Assembly (NCBI GenBank): GCA_022570975.1
Contig: JACZYS010000029.1
Coordinates: 7,980 to 17,091 of the forward strand
Source: Candidatus Zixiibacteriota bacterium
GTDB taxonomy: Bacteria > Zixibacteria > MSB-5A5 > GN15 > FEB-12
DNA length: 9,112 nt
Direction of reading: 5' to 3'
Shown here: positions 4,419-9,112 of the stretch, piece by piece
Numbering within the stretch: position 1 is the first letter of the stretch
How the letters are laid out: the number at the start of each line of letters is the position of its first letter
Made by a program: the position numbers and the translations under genes
Notes under the pieces: generated by a model
The model's input: the letters and a program-made list of their open reading frames with translations, nothing else
Databases searched by the model: none
Told to the model about the DNA's origin: nothing

Positions 4419-4694
4419 TTATTCTGGCGATATTTCTCTCCTTAGAACCATAGACCTTAATGTGCCTCCGGGTATTTTCCGAGGGGCATTGCATTGAAGT
4501 GCGTATTTTACCCAGGCTCCCTTTGATAGAGTATTATTAGACCGATATACCCACAAAACACCCCTGTTGCGCTTTCGCTCTAAGGTCGCCCTGCTAATTC
4601 CAGAACGTCTTATTATTTCAGAAAATGGGTAATTTTCATTGTCTAAAAATAAATCCCTACCGGTCTGTTCATTTATTAGTCTGTAAAAGCTCAT
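4419..4694 (-). CDS. Putative HTH DNA-binding protein
   Basis: A 91-residue protein. Residues about 22-50 (YPFSEIIRRSGISRATLERK, then RNRGVLWVYR) have the pattern of a helix-turn-helix: a short helix, the SGIS turn and a basic second helix. The wider protein is basic, as expected for DNA binding. It is too small for most regulator families, and in a module next to an integrase it could be a recombination directionality factor, though no specific Xis family is recognised. The ATG at 4694 lacks a close Shine-Dalgarno. A 12-codon frame at 4704-4742, coupled to the upstream gene by ATGA, ends 9 bases before it, so reinitiation is plausible. The gap to the PAS-like gene is 25 bp. Confidence 0.6.
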   Translation of the reverse strand: MSFYRLINEQTGRDLFLDNENYPFSEIIRRSGISRATLERKRNRGVLWVYRSNNTLSKGAWVKYALQCNAPRKIPGGTLRSMVLRREISPE

Positions 4695-4738
4695 TGTTCT
4701 ATTTTATGGCTTCCTACCTATTATTTGAATTTTATGAT

Positions 4739-4924
4739 TCATCTATACTCCAAATAATTAACTGAGGGCACCCACACACTTAAGCCCCGCCAAAAATCTC
4801 TCACCACATCAGCGGGCCAGGCACCCCCAGATTTCCCTTGACGGCTCCAATCTTTCTTATTATTATTAGATACTCTCACACATATCTCAGGGATTGAGGT
4901 ATCGTTAACTACTGGGCAGTTCAT
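4739..4924 (-). CDS. Hypothetical 61-residue protein, coupled to the AbrB-like gene
   Basis: The ATG at 4924 overlaps the stop of the upstream AbrB-like gene (ATGA), strong positional evidence for a real coupled gene. The product starts MNCPVVNDTSIPEICVRV and contains SNNNKKDW followed by a Gly/Trp-rich part (SGGAW, DFWRGLSVWVP). Five tryptophans in 61 residues is high. No family is recognised. The C-x3-SNNN stretch resembles that of the 54-codon ORF in the matching position of module 1. Its own stop overlaps another ATG, opening a 12-codon frame. Confidence 0.55.
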   Translation of the reverse strand: MNCPVVNDTSIPEICVRVSNNNKKDWSRQGKSGGAWPADVVRDFWRGLSVWVPSVNYLEYR

Positions 4925-5118
4925 TGTTCAGCTCTATTATTTTCAGGTTTTTCGATGTGGATTATAACCCTGCCCGTATCTGGGTCTCTGGAATACACCA
5001 TCTCATCCCCGTCTGTAGCGTCCGATTCTCGCCTCAAGAATTTAGGGATTAAAGCATACGGACTTGAGCCATACTTGATAATCTTAATTCTGTCAATTTC
5101 TACTAATTTTGTGCTCAT
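4921..5118 (-). CDS. AbrB-like regulator, first gene of the module 2 minus operon
   Basis: A 65-residue protein that fits an AbrB-type swapped hairpin: EIDRIKIIKYGSSPYALIPK, then FLRRESDATDGDEMVY and a final RVIIHIEK strand. It is less similar to the two AbrB-like proteins of module 1 than those are to each other, but has the same size and position. It is the promoter-proximal gene opposite an XRE regulator. The ATG at 5118 has AAGGA seven bases upstream, but this site lies inside a perfect 16-bp palindrome that could fold in the mRNA. The stop overlaps the next start (ATGA). A transcription-factor role is inferred; no toxin partner is visible. Confidence 0.68.
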   Translation of the reverse strand: MSTKLVEIDRIKIIKYGSSPYALIPKFLRRESDATDGDEMVYSRDPDTGRVIIHIEKPENNRAEQ

Positions 5119-5132
5119 AAGGAATTCCTTAT
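5117..5132 (-). promoter_or_regulatory. Hairpin over the ribosome-binding site of the AbrB-like gene
   Basis: ATAAGGAATTCCTTAT is a perfect 16-bp palindrome. In the minus-strand mRNA it can form a 6-bp stem with an AAUU loop, and it includes the AAGGA Shine-Dalgarno and the first two bases of the ATG. It could sequester the ribosome site, or serve as a DNA operator. Confidence 0.5.
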
Positions 5133-5176
5133 ATTGTTTCCAAAAAAAATACTCTTTCTATTCTCTCTTTCGGCTG

Positions 5177-5204
5177 AATATAATGAATTCATTACTATTG
5201 TCAA
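5177..5204 (-). promoter_or_regulatory. Promoter of the module 2 minus operon
   Basis: On the minus strand, TTGACA (5199-5204), a 16-base spacer and TATATT (5177-5182) predict a start near 5170. The leader before the ATG at 5118 would be about 50 bases, the same as in module 1. Its -35 box overlaps that of the opposite promoter at 5198-5203. Confidence 0.65.
5181..5194. promoter_or_regulatory. Candidate operator: 14-bp perfect palindrome
   Basis: TAATGAATTCATTA is a perfect palindrome within the minus promoter: it covers most of the spacer and the edge of the -10 box. A regulator bound here would block the minus operon and leave the plus-strand promoter largely free. The adjacent XRE protein is the obvious candidate, by position only. 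Confidence 0.5.
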
Positions 5205-5226
5205 GTAAAATCTTAAAAAATATTGT
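5198..5226 (+). promoter_or_regulatory. Promoter of the module 2 XRE gene
   Basis: TTGTCA, a 17-base spacer and TATTGT read on the plus strand. The predicted start is about 5233-5235, right at the ATG at 5235. The message would be leaderless if that ATG is used, or have a leader of about 24 bases if the ATG at 5259 is used. Confidence 0.6.
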
Positions 5227-5234
5227 GAAATCAT

Positions 5235-5666
5235 ATGAATTATCTTATAAGTGATTATATGGCAACGATAAATTTTAGCGAAAATCTTAAAAGGGCACTT
5301 GAAAAAAAGGGCATGACAATCGCCGATTTGGCCAGAAAGTCTGGAATTCATTATGTTACAGTACACGGCTACTTGACCGAATCGAAAAGAGGAAAATACC
5401 CGGAGCTGAAAAATCTGATTAGATTATCAGAAGCATTAGATTGTAGGACAAGTGATTTGACCGGTAAAACCGATGCCGATATTGAATACGAGAAAAGCCT
5501 CGAAACACTAAGGGCGGAAATTAGGGTATATTCCGATGGAGCCCAAACGGTTGTCATTGGTGAAGAGGCCTATGAAATTGCAGTGTTACTCAAACATATT
5601 ACACCAGAACAACGGGAGATAATCCTAAAGATGATTAGGTCCCAAATAAAATCAGAGGAAACATAA
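5235..5666 (+). CDS. XRE-family HTH transcriptional regulator, module 2
   Basis: A 143-residue protein from the ATG at 5235, or 135 residues from the ATG at 5259 (MATINFSENLKRALEKKG), which aligns better with the module 1 regulator (MNSFSENLSRI). The first start would be leaderless; the second has only a weak AAGTGA site. The HTH_3-type domain covers TIADLARKSGIHYVTVHGYL and continues to LIRLSEALDCRTSDLTGK. The C-terminal part (IGEEAYEIAVLL, then TPEQREIILKMIRSQIK) is a longer helical dimerisation-type region than in its paralogues. It is divergent from the AbrB-like gene at 5118 with overlapping promoters, so control of that operon is the likely role. The third XRE gene follows 27 bp downstream in the same direction. 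Confidence 0.87.
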   Translation: MNYLISDYMATINFSENLKRALEKKGMTIADLARKSGIHYVTVHGYLTESKRGKYPELKNLIRLSEALDCRTSDLTGKTDADIEYEKSLETLRAEIRVYSDGAQTVVIGEEAYEIAVLLKHITPEQREIILKMIRSQIKSEET

Positions 5667-5693
5667 CTCTTAACTTAAATAGAAAGGCAATGT

Positions 5694-6032
5694 ATGAAAG
5701 AATTTCAAAAAACCCTAAGTCGGTTGATGTCTAAGAAAGGGTTCAGCCAAGCTGAATTGGCTGAAAGGTCTGGGATTAAGCAGCCCACGATCAGTAGGTA
5801 TCTCCAGCATTCTGCCAAGGCAGAAGCCCCCAGTCTCCGTGACCTTATAAGGTTAGGGGATGCTCTCGGCTGTTCGCTGAATGAGTTGGCCGGAATAGAC
5901 CCCCCTGGTGAAAAAGGGAAAAATGTTCCGGGGCACTTTGAACTATTTAAACAATTAAATTACGAGAATAAGGAGTTGGTTGAGAAAATAGCCGCAGACA
6001 TGAAGAACAGGATTCATGGCTACACAAATTAG
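5694..6032 (+). CDS. XRE-family HTH transcriptional regulator, third copy
   Basis: A 112-residue protein with an HTH_3-type domain: FSQAELAERSGIKQPTISRYL, then PSLRDLIRLGDALGCSLNELAG. It is closest to the module 1 regulator: both have LNQVEL/FSQAEL, QPS/QPT at the start of the recognition helix, and a C-terminal ENKEL-V/L-x-K-I helix. It also carries the family's insertion after the recognition helix (YLQHSAKAEA). The ATG at 5694 has AAAGG six bases upstream, unlike the other two XRE genes, so it is probably the second gene of the 5235 message. The integrase starts 70 bp further on from its own promoter. It may repress the integrase or act on either divergent region; the sequence does not say which. 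Confidence 0.87.
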   Translation: MKEFQKTLSRLMSKKGFSQAELAERSGIKQPTISRYLQHSAKAEAPSLRDLIRLGDALGCSLNELAGIDPPGEKGKNVPGHFELFKQLNYENKELVEKIAADMKNRIHGYTN

Positions 6033-6051
6033 GGGTGAGAAAATCAACCTT

Positions 6052-6064
6052 CCGATTTGATCGG
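6052..6064. promoter_or_regulatory. Small palindrome just upstream of the integrase promoter
   Basis: CCGAT-TTG-ATCGG is a 5-3-5 inverted repeat ending three bases before the TTGACA of the integrase promoter. It is a plausible regulator site, but short enough to arise by chance. Confidence 0.3.
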
Positions 6065-6067
6065 GCG

Positions 6068-6096
6068 TTGACAATTCTCCCTTCCCTTGCTATTAT
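6068..6096 (+). promoter_or_regulatory. Near-consensus integrase promoter, leaderless layout
   Basis: TTGACA, a 17-base spacer and TATTAT; the -10 box ends six bases before the ATG at 6103. The expected transcription start falls on or next to the A of the ATG. No Shine-Dalgarno fits between, so the integrase mRNA should be leaderless. Confidence 0.7.
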
Positions 6097-6102
6097 TGAA
6101 AT

Positions 6103-7161
6103 ATGCCAACTGCAGTTAAATATAATAAAGGGTTCAGGGTAAATTTTACCTATAAGGGCAACCGGAAAAGAAAAGATTTCTCTTTTGCCAATTTCAAAGA
6201 CCCTGAGAAAGCTGCAGAGAATTACATTTCCCTAATCCTATCGGGGGAAAAGCCCGAAAAAGGTTCACCTACGCTCGGAGAAATGATTGATAAGTATATG
6301 GACTGGTCAATTCATATCAAAAGGAAAGCAGCCACGACAATCAGGCGAGACCAACAAAGGTTAAGTCGCTTTGCAGAATGGATGTCCAGAAAACAGAAAA
6401 TCACCAAAATAGCCAAAAATGACATGAGAGAGTTTCAAGAGTATTTTTTTGCAAACGCCCCATTTGTTCAAAAGCCCTATCACCGAAGACAGTTCAATTC
6501 TAATCCACAGAGTAATTGGGAAAAATACAGGCAAAACCTACATGCTTTTTTCAAGTGGTGTATAGACCGAAACCATCTCGACACAAATCCGATTGACGGC
6601 CAAGAATTCAAATTCACCCTTCAAGAACGACTCCCGGCAAGAATATTCACAAAAGAAGAGTTGGATAAAATATTTGATTATTTTGACAATTTTGGATCTC
6701 CTCAACTGTCCGTATTTTTCAGGTTCTTAGCCTATACCGGAATGAGACCGGGGGAAGCTATCAGGTTAGAGCAAAAGAATATTGATCTGAAAAACTCAGT
6801 GATCAAATTGACCAAGACAAAAACAAAGAAAATTAGGTCTGCTATGATAAGCAAGAAATTGAAGCCATACCTGAAAAACATACCAAAAGGGAAATATCTC
6901 TTTGACTCTGGAAATGGTGGACATCTCTACACCGAGAGCTGGTACTGGCGACTACTCCGGAGAGCCACAGACGAACTGCGGATACCTCCGGCAAGACTCT
7001 ATGACTTCCGACATACCTTTGCGGCCTCCCTCGCCCAGAGAGGAGTTCCCTTGGCCACCTTATCAGAACTGATGGGACATTCAGACATCAAATCAACTTT
7101 AATCTATATTCATTTTTACCCACAACATCTAAAGAAAGCAATCGACTCCCTACCATATTAA
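6103..7161 (+). CDS. int: Tyrosine recombinase (phage-type integrase)
   Basis: A 352-residue protein with the usual three parts. Residues 1-50 form an arm-type DNA-binding region (FRVNFTYKGNRKRKDFSF). A core-binding SAM-like domain covers about 57-165 (TLGEMIDKYMDW ... LHAFFKWCIDRNHLDTNPI), and the catalytic domain about 180-352. Active-site positions visible are R215 (YTGMRPGEA), a lysine near K240, R303 (YDFRHTF), H326 (LMGHSD) and the nucleophile Y335 (IYIHF). The first residue of the HxxR box is Tyr, a substitution common in phage integrases. It cuts and rejoins att DNA through a 3'-phosphotyrosine. It points at the 3' end of the tRNA-Leu gene 161 bp away, the inferred target. The ATG at 6103 follows a strong promoter with no leader. 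The protein appears complete. Confidence 0.95.
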   Translation: MPTAVKYNKGFRVNFTYKGNRKRKDFSFANFKDPEKAAENYISLILSGEKPEKGSPTLGEMIDKYMDWSIHIKRKAATTIRRDQQRLSRFAEWMSRKQKITKIAKNDMREFQEYFFANAPFVQKPYHRRQFNSNPQSNWEKYRQNLHAFFKWCIDRNHLDTNPIDGQEFKFTLQERLPARIFTKEELDKIFDYFDNFGSPQLSVFFRFLAYTGMRPGEAIRLEQKNIDLKNSVIKLTKTKTKKIRSAMISKKLKPYLKNIPKGKYLFDSGNGGHLYTESWYWRLLRRATDELRIPPARLYDFRHTFAASLAQRGVPLATLSELMGHSDIKSTLIYIHFYPQHLKKAIDSLPY

Positions 7162-7162
7162 G

Positions 7163-7216
7163 CTGGCGTAGAAATGGCGTAGTCGATGGCGTAATTCGAT
7201 GGCGTAACTACGCCAG
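7163..7216. repeat. TGGCGTA repeat cluster beside the integrase, candidate arm-type sites
   Basis: GGCGTA occurs at 7165, 7176, 7188 and 7201, with spacings of 11, 12 and 13 bp, and once inverted at 7209-7214. The outermost copies form a perfect 8-bp inverted repeat (CTGGCGTA at 7163 and TACGCCAG at 7209). The third and fourth copies extend to a 12-bp direct repeat (TCGATGGCGTAA). The cluster begins one base after the integrase stop and lies between that gene and the tRNA. Iterated sites here are typical of integrase arm sites or directionality-factor sites in an attP arm. The remaining 106 bp up to the tRNA hold only a GCTAAATTAGC palindrome (7259-7269) and no gene. Confidence 0.75.
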
Positions 7217-7322
7217 AAATGACGGACTATGAGGGGTTTTGAAGTATAAACGGAGGTCGCTAAATTAGCCGGCATCAACGCAAAGTGGTTAAACGGCTTT
7301 GATTTGTGGGGTTTTTTGTATA

Positions 7323-7406
7323 TGCCGAAGGGGGGACTCGAACCCCCACTCCCCGAAGAGAACTGCGCCCTGAACGCAGCGCGTCTACCAATTCCGCCAC
7401 TTCGGC
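7323..7406 (-). tRNA. tRNA-Leu (anticodon CAG)
   Basis: The minus strand folds as a type II tRNA of 84 bases. The acceptor stem is GCCGAAG with CTTCGGC plus discriminator A. The D arm carries TTGGTAGAC. The anticodon stem CTGCG/CGCAG encloses the loop TTCAGGG, with anticodon CAG at 7370-7372. A long variable arm has a TTCG loop, and the T arm is GGGGG-TTCGAGT-CCCCC. The anticodon reads CUG, leucine. CCA is not encoded; the gene is followed by TATAC. The element lies on its 3' side, so the 3' half is the likely att core. Confidence 0.96.
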
Positions 7407-7421
7407 ATCTCAGAGATAGTA

Positions 7422-7449
7422 AATATAAATTCCTAAATAGAAAAAGCAA
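7422..7449 (-). promoter_or_regulatory. Probable tRNA-Leu promoter
   Basis: On the minus strand, TTGCTT (7444-7449), a 16-base spacer and TATATT (7422-7427) precede the tRNA by 15 bases. It sits entirely in the 49-bp gap after the methyltransferase stop codon. Confidence 0.5.
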
Positions 7450-7455
7450 AAAGAA

Positions 7456-8271
7456 TTATTTGCGACAAATCCCGAGCAAATCCAGTGAATTTTCAAGATT
7501 ATCTTTTATAATATAAAAATCATCAGAATCAAATCTTTTGATAGATTCTTCGAGCGATTCAGTCAAAAGCTTTCTGCCCGTTAGTTTTCTCATAACTGTT
7601 GCCAGAGCAGGTTTTATGGTAAGAGGAATGAGTCTTCTCAGGTTTAAGGGATCAATTGATTTAAAGCCTTTTTTGATTCGTTCAATTTCTATTTTTTGGG
7701 CTTCTTCTTTGCCCCTTATCCCCCAGACTCTGACATCGGAAAAAACTCTTTTTAAAACCCGTTCCAAATCTTCAGCGTAATATTCCCTGACATGAAACTT
7801 ATTCCAGGGTTTTTCCCCGGGTTTAAGGCGGTATGTTCTGTTGGGAGTGGTGACAAGCAGCTGGCCATCTTCTTTGAGCACCCGGTAGGCTTCTTTGACA
7901 AAACCAATATCATCTTCAATATGCTCAATTACCTGAAAAGTGACCACAGCATCAAACCGGTTGTCCTCAAACGGGAGTCTGTCTCCGGCAAATAGCTGGA
8001 ACAGGCATTTTTCTGAGCCATATTTTTGATTGGCATGCTCAATAGCCGGAGAATCTTTGTCCAGCCCTATTATCTTTTCCGCTGTTTCAGAGAGAAGATT
8101 GGTTCCATAACCTTCGCCGCTTCCAATTTCCAGAATTATATTATTGTGTGGTAGAAACTCTTGGCTGAACTGGTATGCTTTGAGATGTCTGAGATATGAA
8201 AGATATTCTTCCAGAGACTTAAATTCGTCCGGAACAACTCGTTCACCGGTTTTCAGTAATTTTTTATTCAA
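7456..8271 (-). CDS. Class I SAM-dependent methyltransferase (Methyltransf_11 type)
   Basis: A 271-residue cytoplasmic protein with a Rossmann-type methyltransferase domain at about residues 40-165. Motif I is ILEIGSGEGYG (46-56), which binds SAM. The acidic residue after strand 2 is in IIGLDKD (D71). Motif II/post-I is FDAVVTFQVIEHIEDD, followed by VLKEDGQLLVTTPN. The remaining 100 residues are helical and not recognised; they may determine the acceptor. The GGEG-type motif, EH and TTPN fit the UbiE/Methyltransf_11 group, whose substrates include small molecules, lipids and sugars; the substrate here cannot be assigned. The start is TTG at 8271, the only plausible start in the frame near the domain, with no clear ribosome site. 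It lies on the chromosomal side of the tRNA. Confidence 0.85.
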   Translation of the reverse strand: MNKKLLKTGERVVPDEFKSLEEYLSYLRHLKAYQFSQEFLPHNNIILEIGSGEGYGTNLLSETAEKIIGLDKDSPAIEHANQKYGSEKCLFQLFAGDRLPFEDNRFDAVVTFQVIEHIEDDIGFVKEAYRVLKEDGQLLVTTPNRTYRLKPGEKPWNKFHVREYYAEDLERVLKRVFSDVRVWGIRGKEEAQKIEIERIKKGFKSIDPLNLRRLIPLTIKPALATVMRKLTGRKLLTESLEESIKRFDSDDFYIIKDNLENSLDLLGICRK

Positions 8272-8324
8272 GATAATAATATTTTGAACTTAAGCCTAAG
8301 TGGCAAGCGAAAACTTACAGCTTC

Positions 8325-8343
8325 AGTCTATTCATATTAGACT
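8325..8343 (-). terminator. Weak hairpin after the dockerin gene
   Basis: AGTCTA and TAGACT form a perfect 6-bp stem around a 7-base loop, extended by a G-T and a T-A pair, 12 bases after the stop of the dockerin gene. The stem is AT-rich and no proper T-run follows, so terminator function is uncertain. Confidence 0.25.
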
Positions 8344-8355
8344 AACTACCTGATA

Positions 8356-9112
8356 TTACTCGCACCCATGTTTCGGACTTGCGCCATTTTTGAACATATA
8401 AGATATAAAATATGTCAAATCTGCAATATTTGGATTTCCACAACTCGCATTCACATCTCCCTGAGTTGGCAATTTTAATTCAGGACCATTTTTGAAAAGA
8501 TAGTTGATCAAGTAAATAAGATCAGCTATGTCAACTTTCCCATCCAAATTCATATCACCAGAGGTATGACCTCTAAAAATAACTATTCCATCTACCTCAA
8601 AAGATTCGGTATTTTTATAACTTCCAGATACCGTGAACGTTTCAACAGTGGTATCATAAAGAGGCATATGCATGTTTATTAAATCTGAAACCTCAAAAGT
8701 CAGCACCATCACTTGACCAACAAATCCATCATGAGATGGTAGAATTTCAATTGCTGTAGGAATAATGCTTCCATTGATTCTCACTGTTGCATTATTTATA
8801 TCCGTAACTGTAAGTCCGTCCTGCAGATTCCCAATCTTGATAGTGACAAACATCGTTGTATCTATTGAATAAAGAGAAGCGACATGAAGAAAAGCGGCAT
8901 AAAGAGTGTCAGGTTCGATAATTGCCTTTCCTTGCGACACGGGGTCTTGATAAGGAATGTTGAGAATCTCTTTCAAACTGGTAATAGAGTTCAAAGGACT
9001 ATCCCCCTGCCCAACCGATAGCTTGAAAAATACCTGCTGAGTATCCCCCGGTGCAAAATCAAAGGGACCAAATGACGGCATCATCCTTCGGTCACTGGAA
9101 TTAATATCAATA
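8356..9112 (-). CDS. C-terminal part of a secreted dockerin-repeat protein (5' end outside window)
   Basis: The frame stays open to the right edge of the window, so the internal ATG at 9084 is not the true start and the gene is partial. At least 252 residues are visible. The beginning (SSDRRMMPSFGPFDFAPGDT, then QQVFFKLSVGQGDSPLNSITSLK) resembles the end of a large secreted protein domain. A beta-rich Ig-like segment follows, and the last 67 residues hold two dockerin-like calcium repeats. The first has canonical ligands (GDMNLDGKVDIADLIYLINY: D, N, D, D and D). The second (GDVNASCGNPNIADLTYFIS) has an inserted residue and a Ser replacing an Asp. Tandem dockerins at a C-terminus are typical of extracellular proteins. 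I have no evidence for a cohesin partner. Confidence 0.85.
   Translation of the reverse strand, partial: IDINSSDRRMMPSFGPFDFAPGDTQQVFFKLSVGQGDSPLNSITSLKEILNIPYQDPVSQGKAIIEPDTLYAAFLHVASLYSIDTTMFVTIKIGNLQDGLTVTDINNATVRINGSIIPTAIEILPSHDGFVGQVMVLTFEVSDLINMHMPLYDTTVETFTVSGSYKNTESFEVDGIVIFRGHTSGDMNLDGKVDIADLIYLINYLFKNGPELKLPTQGDVNASCGNPNIADLTYFISYMFKNGASPKHGCE

Larger units (their letters stand above)
1..7323. mobile_element. Integrative element inserted at tRNA-Leu (left end outside window)
   Basis: Everything from the left edge to the 3' end of the tRNA-Leu gene reads as one accessory element. A tyrosine recombinase gene ends 161 bp before the tRNA 3' end. There are three related XRE regulators, three AbrB-like proteins, two divergent small-gene operons and two lipoproteins, and no housekeeping genes. 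The right boundary is inferred to lie in the 3' part of the tRNA, as is usual for tyrosine integrases. I found no second copy of the tRNA 3' end in the window, so the other attachment site should lie beyond position 1. No structural, packaging, conjugation or replication gene is recognisable here, so prophage, satellite and other integrative elements remain open. Confidence 0.7.

Noticed and set aside
1418..5030. Shared 14-base string CCGTCTGTAGCGTC in the zinc-ribbon gene (about 1418) and the AbrB-like gene (about 5011), both encoding DATDGD
   Set aside because: A single 14-base match in a 9-kb window can occur by chance, and the surrounding proteins are not similar.
4955..5366. Plus- and minus-strand ORFs of 99 and 83 codons crossing the divergent promoter region
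   Set aside because: They run through the promoters and into the AbrB-like and XRE genes in other frames; both are shadows.
7150..7449. 99-codon minus-strand ORF across the tRNA (contains GGIGRRAAFRAQFSSG)
   Set aside because: It is translated from the tRNA-Leu gene and the integrase 3' flank; this peptide is a well-known false translation of tRNA-Leu.
7304..7516. 70-codon plus-strand ORF over the tRNA and the methyltransferase end
   Set aside because: It is antisense to the tRNA and to the methyltransferase C-terminus, with no ribosome site.
1..9112. CRISPR array, insertion sequence, rRNA or replication origin
   Set aside because: No regularly spaced direct repeats with unique spacers, no transposase, no rRNA-like segment and no replication protein were seen; the only iterated repeats are the short arrays at 1963-2010 and 7163-7216.

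Overview
The window looks like the integrase-proximal end of an integrated mobile element (roughly 1-7323), followed by bacterial chromosome (7323-9112). The junction is a tRNA-Leu(CAG) gene on the minus strand. A tyrosine recombinase gene faces its 3' end, the usual arrangement for an element inserted at a tRNA 3' end. The chromosomal flank holds a class I methyltransferase and the C-terminal part of a secreted protein with two dockerin-type calcium repeats. That flank resembles secreted proteins of Zixibacteria and related uncultured FCB-group bacteria. This placement comes from memory of protein style, not from a search.

The element contains two similar regulatory switches. Module 1 is centred on about 2610-2780: an XRE-family regulator (2779, plus) is divergent from a minus-strand operon that begins with an AbrB-like protein (2610). 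The operon continues through very small genes, a second AbrB-like protein, a zinc-ribbon protein, a 23-codon ORF, a protein ending in a DUF2283-like domain, and a paralogue of that protein's N-terminus that runs off the left edge. Module 2 is centred on about 5118-5235: a second XRE regulator (5235, plus) is divergent from another minus operon that also begins with an AbrB-like protein (5118). It continues with a 61-residue unknown, an HTH-like protein and a stand-alone PAS-like protein. A third XRE gene and the integrase follow on the plus strand.

The regulator of module 1 is followed by two putative lipoprotein genes in the same direction. This resembles a lysogeny module in which the repressor is co-expressed with surface proteins, such as superinfection-exclusion lipoproteins. 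The start of the first lipoprotein gene looks damaged or non-canonical.

Regulatory DNA is readable. Both divergent regions carry palindromes over the minus promoters. In module 2 the two promoters share overlapping -35 boxes. The integrase has a near-consensus promoter whose -10 box lies 6 bp before the ATG, implying a leaderless message. A cluster of TGGCGTA repeats between the integrase and the tRNA is a good candidate for recombinase arm sites.

No replication, capsid, terminase, transposase or CRISPR genes are visible, and the left end of the element is outside the window. It could be a prophage, a phage satellite or another integrative element. The window does not decide.
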